DNA from: Anarhynchus alexandrinus
Lineage: Eukaryota > Chordata > Aves > Charadriiformes > Charadriidae
Reading direction: 5' to 3'
Length of the DNA: 64,000 nucleotides
Assembly (NCBI GenBank): GCA_008711295.1
Contig: VUYV01000758.1
Span: 1-64,000, forward strand
Below the pieces are notes generated by a model. The model was not told the origin of the DNA. It worked only from the letters and a program-made list of their open reading frames with translations, and made no database searches. This document shows positions 59,153 to 64,000 of this stretch, piece by piece. A program made the translations under genes and the position numbers. How positions within the stretch are numbered: the first letter of the stretch is position 1; every line of letters starts with the position of its first letter.

Positions 59153-60519
59153 CCCCAGCTGTTTGCAGAGATGTAAACCAAACCAGCCGTAATTCAGCCC
59201 GAATGTAAATGTCATGGCAGCGTGGGAACGGCGCAGCTTGCCGGCGGTTGGCGTGTTCAGCCGAGGGGCTCTCCGTGCCGCCGGGAACGCGGATGCTCCC
59301 CCCCGGCCCAGCCACGGCCCCTTCTCCCCCTCCGCCATCCCGCAGGTCCGGGATCGGCTCCGCCGCTGCCGATTCCTCGCCGGGGCCGTGCCGAGCGGCT
59401 GCAGCCAGGAGGGGCTTTGGCTGTCACCCCAAAAAGTTTTCCCAGAGGAGCCCAGGGACGAGGGTCTGCCTCGTTTGCCGTCACCCTTTTGGGGGGAACC
59501 GGGGGAAGCTGCGGGAAGAGCTTTGGAGTTTCTCGTGTTGGGCTGGTTTTCACTTCGGCAAAGCAGAACCATGTGTCCCGCGCTCGGCTCTGGTTTTGCT
59601 TACGGGGGGGAGCGGGGAGAGCTGGGGAGGGGGGGAAGGCAGCGCAGGGACAAGCCGACGCTGCAGGGCCGTGGGATGCACCGTGGCCGGTGCTGCTTTT
59701 TTGGCATTCAAAGCACAGGGCTGTGCCGCTGGGGTGGGGTGGGAGAGCCGCCGGTGAGGACGTGGGCGCCGCTGCCCCGTGTCCCCAGCCCAGGGGATGT
59801 CTGCACTGAGGTGGTGGCACTCGGTGTCCCCGGAGCGACCTCCGGAGCAGAGCTGGAGACGGGGACGTTGTCTTTCTTCCCCCTCCTTTATGCACCCCTG
59901 TACTGTCAAAAGAGCAGGAAACGCCAACAGTTCAACTCAGATTTGGGGCTTTTTTTCCTTTCAACACTCCCCATTTTGGGGCCAGTTTTGCCATTTCGGG
60001 GCTGGTTTGACCCTGGGGCATTGGCCATCCCGCTGCAGGCTCCAGTACGCTCAGCATCCGCCCCGCTCGGGGGTGTCAGACACACCGACGCTATTGCGGG
60101 TGGGCATTCAATTCCCAAAGAAAAACCATGTCGGGAGCTTGCGATAAGTTTGGGGGAAAGCGTCCCCAGGCTGTCCCTCTGCCACCCCCGTCCACTCCGG
60201 GACCGGCCGAGCGTCCTCTGAGCGGGACCAAGCGTTGAGCCGGAGGCTGCTGCTGGAGGAGCCGCTTTTCTGCAGCCCCCGGAGCTGCTTCGCCATGAGC
60301 CTGGATGGAAATTGTTTAATTCCTGCGGGGTGAGTCATGAGGAGCCGGGATTTCAAAGCAGCTTGGCTCCCATGTAAGGCACTCAAATAAACAGTGTGTG
60401 GCAGGTGGAAGCTCTCTCTGATGTCCCGTCAAGGCCTTCGTCTTTCCAAGTGTTTCACGTTGCCAAAAAAAAACCTCGGCCACTCCGTGGCCTCATCCAT
60501 TCTTGCGGCGTGGCTGAGG

Positions 60520-60620
60520 CCGAGTGCTTGAAAATAATGAATCAATGCCCGGAAGCATGAATCGACCGAAAATTTATGACACACTTATAATATAATGTCT
60601 TTCGGGTTCTCTGCTTTCTG
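60520..60620. promoter_or_regulatory. Candidate regulatory island, AT-rich
   Basis: A sharply AT-rich block in CpG-rich flanks. It contains TAATGAATCAATG (60535-60547), a second ATGAATC (60557-60563), TTTATGAC (60573-60580, similar to posterior HOX sites) and TATAATATAATG. The motif spacing and abrupt composition change resemble a conserved noncoding element. Only alignment to other birds or to mammals could confirm it. Confidence 0.3.
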
Positions 60621-62550
60621 GGCTTTGAAGCATCAGCACTGAAAGTTTTCGCGTCTCCTCCTCCCCCCTCCAGCAAGGAGGATTTACGGTAAAAAAAAAC
60701 AAACGACAAACCTCTGCTTTTGCCTCCTCATCCCGTGACTCCAGGAGCTGAGGATTTAAGGAGTCAGCAGATATCGGAGACGGATCCTAAGAGTGCGCTT
60801 GAAAAACTGGAAATGGCTTAGAAAAAAAAAATAGAGGGATGAGAAAAAACAAGAGCGTGAAAAGCGAGGGAAGTCCAAGAAGCCCAAAACGCTCAATTTT
60901 TGTGAGCGCAGGTGATGCATCCGTGGGAAGGGATTCCTGATTGTCGCTTTAGCGGGAAAAGGCAGCGGAAACGCCGACACTTGGGAGCTGAAGCGAAGAA
61001 AAATAGAAAATGTGATTTGATGGATTTGACTTTTTTTTTTTTTTTTGCTGAACAGTGAGGGTAATCGAGCCTTGGAAAAGTTTCCTTAGGGCCATGGGCT
61101 GGATTTGTTGGATCCCCTTCCGAAAATAACGAGGAGAGGCGCGAGGAGCTCACGGAGGGGTTTTGGAGAGGATCTGCGGCGGCGGGGAGAGCCAAGATCA
61201 TCAACTCGTCCCCTCCAGACTAAGCACCGGGAGTTGGCCGTGCGGCTAATTGTTGTTTTTTCCTTAAGATTTCCAATTCTTCAGGACACGGAGTGGTTTT
61301 TCCTCTGCCTGGAAAGCGGTGAGCCCCGGCAGGAGCCGGTTGCAGCGGGGATGAGAGCAGTGCAGGTGACGGCGGAGGCGGCTGCCGGAGGAAAGGCTTC
61401 GTGCTGGAGCGGTTTTAGCGCCGGACTCCTGCAAAACGGGGTCGGTTTTGGGGCTGGCTGGCGGGGAAAGGTCTTCTCCTGCCGGATCGAGTTTCCCGCT
61501 TGGCAGCAGGCACGGCGCGGCTGGACGCTTGTGATCCCATTAATGGATTATCGGGAGAATGCAGGAAAATAGGGAGCTCTCGGGCTGGTCTCCAGAAGAA
61601 AAGCTGAGCGCAAACTTTGGCCCTTCATCAAGCCGGGGAGGATCCCTGCGTCCCTCCCCGGGACGTACCGTGGCTGCGAGCGTCAAAACCCCACCAGGAC
61701 TCGGCTCCAAAGCCGCCTCGCAGCAATCCCGGGGCGCGGGCTGGTGTCGCGGCTGGTGCGGCTTCAGCGGGTGGAGGGCGTGGAGGAGGGTGACCTGCGA
61801 AGCTGTGATGGCTCGAGGGGTTTTGGCTCCCGGCGTCGCGTGGTAAGAGCCGAGCAGGGTGCGCGGCACGGCCGTACTCATCCGTTGGCCCTGTGAAAAG
61901 AGGGATTTTTGTGCTGGCAGAGGCGGCTGTGCGAGGACGGGGCGTCCTCGGGTGAGGCTGCACCTCTCCGCGAGCCCTCCTGCCCCTCACGCTGCCCTGT
62001 CGGTCCCTCGCAGCCACGGCGTCGCGCACACGGCTCCTGCGGCACCCCGAAGCCCCGGGTTTGCCCCCGGGTCCTCCATCCCCTCCAGAAAGAGGGGGCA
62101 AAGCTGGAGCAGCCATGTCTCCCCCAGCCCGCTGTTTCGGCCGCCCGCCTCTGCCTTACAGCCAAACCTCATCCCCACCCACGCAACGCACCCTCCTTTT
62201 TGTGACGTGGCTTCGAGCAAGAGGGACGAGCCACCAGCGGGGATGTAATGGGTGATTTTCTAGGCGTGGGTGCCAGTCGGGGTACCCTGAGCCCACGGGG
62301 ACGTGGGACATCCATCCCACCGTGCCCAGCCCGGAGCTGGCGAGGCGGGGAGACGGCTGCACCTTCGCATGGTGGAGTAGCTGCGATGAGACCGGAGCAA
62401 AGAGCGGCGGCAGTAAGAGTCAGCGGCGGCAGTAAGAGTCAGCGGTGGCCGTGCCCGTGCCCAGCACGGTGTGCTCCAGGCTGGGAAGACCCCGCTCGCT
62501 GTGCCAGCAGGAGCGAGACGTGGACACGTCAACACTCAGACTGGGTACAA
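60621..62550. other. Noncoding sequence, no gene seen
   Basis: Mixed composition. It is A/T-rich around 60760-61050 with a T16 run at 61031-61046, then GC-rich. No recognised exon, RNA gene or interspersed repeat apart from the 19-bp tandem patch at 62405-62447. Confidence 0.4.
62405..62447. repeat. 19-bp tandem repeat, just over 2 copies
   Basis: CGGCGGCAGTAAGAGTCAG occurs at 62405 and again at 62424 without a mismatch, and a third partial unit (CGGTGG) starts at 62443. Recent slippage duplication is likely. Confidence 0.93.
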
Positions 62551-62762
62551 GGAATAAATGTTCTACGATGAGAAACCCCATCCCAGGTTGCCCAGAGAGG
62601 CGGTGGGTGCCACATCCCTGGAAACATTCCAGGTCAGGTTGGATGGGGCTCTGAGCAACCTGAGCGAGTTGAAGATGTCCCTGCTCATGGCAGGGGGTGG
62701 AGTAGATGGCCTTAGAGGTCCCTTCCCACCCAAACCATTCTGTGATTCTACGATTCTATGAT
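62551..62762 (+). mobile_element. CR1 3' fragment 1 of a head-to-tail triplet
   Basis: A CR1 3' end of about 210 bp, ending with the octamers ATTCTGTG, ATTCTACG and ATTCTATG. It shares with fragment 3 an unusual coding-tail variant: AAACCCCATCCCAGG replaces the usual CACTGGCACAGG, and both carry TCTGAGCAACCTGAGCGAG. It is therefore the same subfamily or a duplicate of fragment 3, and distinct from fragment 2. Confidence 0.95.
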
Positions 62763-62984
62763 TTAGGAAGAAGTTTTTCACTTTGAAGGTGGTGAGGCAC
62801 TGGCACAGGTTGCCCAGAGAGGTTGTTGAGGCCCCATCCCTGGAGGTGTTCAAGGCCAGGCTGGACGTGGCCTTGGGCAGCCTGGGCTGGTGGGAGGTGT
62901 CCCTGCCTATGGCAGGGGGGTTGGAACTCGATGATCTTCAAGGTCCTTTCCAACCTAAACCATTCTATGATTCTGTGATTCTAT
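62763..62984 (+). mobile_element. CR1 3' fragment 2 of the triplet
   Basis: It starts immediately after the octamer end of fragment 1 and ends with its own ATTCTATG and ATTCTGTG octamers. Its coding tail reads [20 protein letters not shown], close to the usual CR1 form, so it belongs to a different subtype from its two neighbours. Confidence 0.95.
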
Positions 62985-63202
62985 ATAAAGAAGAAATGTT
63001 TTACGCTGAGGGTGGTGAAACCCCATCCCAGGTTGCCCAGAGAGGCGGTGGGTGCCCCATCCCTGGACACATTCCAGGTCAGGTTGGATGGGGCTCTGAG
63101 CAACCTGAGCGAGTTGAAGATGTCCCTGCTCGTGGCAGGGGTCGGACTAGATGGCCTTTAGAGGTCCCTTCCCACCCAAACCTTTCTGTGATGCTCTGAT
63201 TC
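62985..63202 (+). mobile_element. CR1 3' fragment 3 of the triplet
   Basis: It starts directly at the octamer end of fragment 2 and ends in a decayed octamer stretch (CTGTGATGCTCTGATTCC). It is nearly identical to fragment 1 over about 190 bp but keeps a GGTGGTG that fragment 1 lacks. The order A-B-A suggests repeated insertion at existing CR1 tails, or a duplication that later enclosed fragment 2. Confidence 0.95.
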
Positions 63203-63640
63203 CCTGAATTTCGCAAGCTCTCCAAGAACGAACCGCAATTTTCTCGGTCCTTCGCCATTTCGCACCCATCCCCGCTGCCTCGCGGGGAACCGTGCGATGC
63301 CGGTGAACGCTTTTGGCGCGCGTTCCCCTCTCCTGCCCTTCTCTCAGAGGAGAAACCTCAACTTAAAGCACCTCATTCTGCTGATGCAAACACACCCGGC
63401 GGCCTCCGGCGCCCACCCCGCGCTGGCAGGACCGGGACGCCGCCTCCACCTCGACCTCGGCCGGAGGAGAAGCGGCAGCAGACGGGGACGTCCCCGTCCC
63501 CCTCCCGGTGCTCTCCCCTCCGACCGGCTGCAAACTCTCCTCCCGACGCACGTTTTGCTGCCGGTGCTTATCGGCGCGCGGTGCCTCGGCCAACTCCGCC
63601 GCTTTGTACCCCGGCGGGATTTCATGATCTTACCTCCTTA
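63203..63640. other. GC-rich noncoding sequence, no gene seen
   Basis: CpG-rich unique sequence. A 122-codon + frame (63297-63665) overlaps open minus frames and shows no known domain. Confidence 0.4.
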
Positions 63641-63800
63641 TATGGCGAAACTATTCTTTTTCTAGCTTGGCATTGTTTATAGCCCAGTTGAAAATATTTA
63701 GACTCTGGCTGGGTTCTACAATTATCTTGTAACCTACGGGGCATGTAATTAGCGTTAGTTAATGTGCAATTATCTGCATCCTCTAAAATAAAGGGTTGCT
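63641..63800. promoter_or_regulatory. Candidate regulatory island at the right edge
   Basis: An abrupt switch from CpG-rich to AT-rich sequence, with ATTGTTTAT (63672-63680, SOX/FOX-like), GTAATTAGC (63745-63753), GTTAATGTGC (63758-63767) and CAATTATCTGC (63768-63778). This motif mix is common in developmental conserved noncoding elements. That is inference from composition and motif content only. Confidence 0.35.
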
Positions 63801-64000
63801 GGCGATGAGGCAGCGTTCGCGGCCCTTCTTGTTGTTTTCTCCAATAACAGTAAAAGCAAACCTGTCACATTCCCTTTTAAAATAAACATTTTTTTCCCCC
63901 TAGTAAATTCTATTTGGCAAATATTGCTAAACTGGGGTTGAGGGGTGGTTTTTTTTCCTTCTCTCCTTTTTTGTGTTTTTTTTTTTTCCTCTGTGGAAAA
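63801..64000. other. T-rich right edge
   Basis: Unique sequence becoming T-rich, with runs at about 63949-63957 and 63976-63987. No gene is seen before the window ends. Confidence 0.5.

Larger units (their letters stand above)
57601..60519. other. Very GC/CpG-rich noncoding sequence, no defensible gene
   Basis: The highest CpG density in the window by eye. Open frames of up to 335 codons (59214-60221 plus) are accompanied by other open frames in the same interval on both strands, as expected in stop-poor GC-rich DNA. It could be a CpG island of an unannotated transcript, but no core promoter, start or conserved domain is recognised. Contains the (GCCGT)4 run and the TTTG/TTG tract listed separately. 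Confidence 0.4.

Noticed and set aside
1..64000. tRNA, rRNA and snoRNA genes
   Set aside because: No GTTCGANTC-type T-loop with a matching cloverleaf, no rRNA-like sequence and no clear C/D or H/ACA arrangement were noticed. A covariance-model scan (tRNAscan-SE, Infernal with Rfam) would be decisive and could not be run.

Overview
This window looks like noncoding DNA from a bird genome, or possibly another CR1-bearing archosaur or turtle. The evidence is the interspersed repeats. Every one I can recognise is a 5'-truncated CR1 non-LTR retrotransposon, with the typical CR1 3' end (ATTCTATG/ATTCTGTG-type octamers) and a degraded C-terminal reverse-transcriptase-ORF tail. Together they cover about 2 kb, roughly 3% of the window. 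Low repeat density, GC-rich minisatellites and a GC-rich assembly gap are all usual for avian sequence. I found no bacterial genes, operons, ribosome binding sites or CRISPR array. I also found no protein-coding exon or RNA gene that I can defend. Most long open frames lie in GC-rich stretches that are open in several frames on both strands, so they are best read as chance.

Layout: 1-400 is a G/C-rich edge that may be the shoulder of a CpG island outside the window. From 400 to 17.5 kb is mostly unique sequence. It contains the most unusual structure seen: a 91-bp inverted duplication (5946-6036 and 7543-7633, one mismatch, 1,506-bp spacer), followed 262 bp later by a perfect 22-bp-stem hairpin (7896-7953). 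A CR1 copy lies at 17.5-18.1 kb and a short CR1 tail at 21.0 kb. From 21 to 41 kb there is unique sequence with a few compact AT-rich, homeobox/FOX-motif-rich islands (30.7 kb, 34.4-34.6 kb) that could be conserved regulatory elements. CR1 copies in opposite orientations sit at 41.2-41.7 kb and 42.5-42.8 kb. From about 43 kb to the right edge GC and CpG rise by eye and tandem repeats become common: a 22-bp array at 46.1 kb, a 44-bp G-rich minisatellite at 48.3-49.0 kb, a short 18-bp array running into a 713-N gap (49248-49960), and a duplicated block split by a single N at 51.0 kb. At 62.5-63.2 kb three CR1 3' ends lie head to tail, each starting at the previous one's tail. The right edge (60.5 kb and 63.65-63.8 kb) holds further AT-rich islands that look regulatory.

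How it works together: I see no gene system here. The window reads as an intergenic or large-intron interval with candidate cis-regulatory islands, old CR1 insertions and GC-rich tandem repeats. The items most worth checking are the inverted duplication and its adjacent hairpin, the G-rich minisatellite beside the gap, the CR1 tail-to-head array, and the homeobox/FOX-motif islands.
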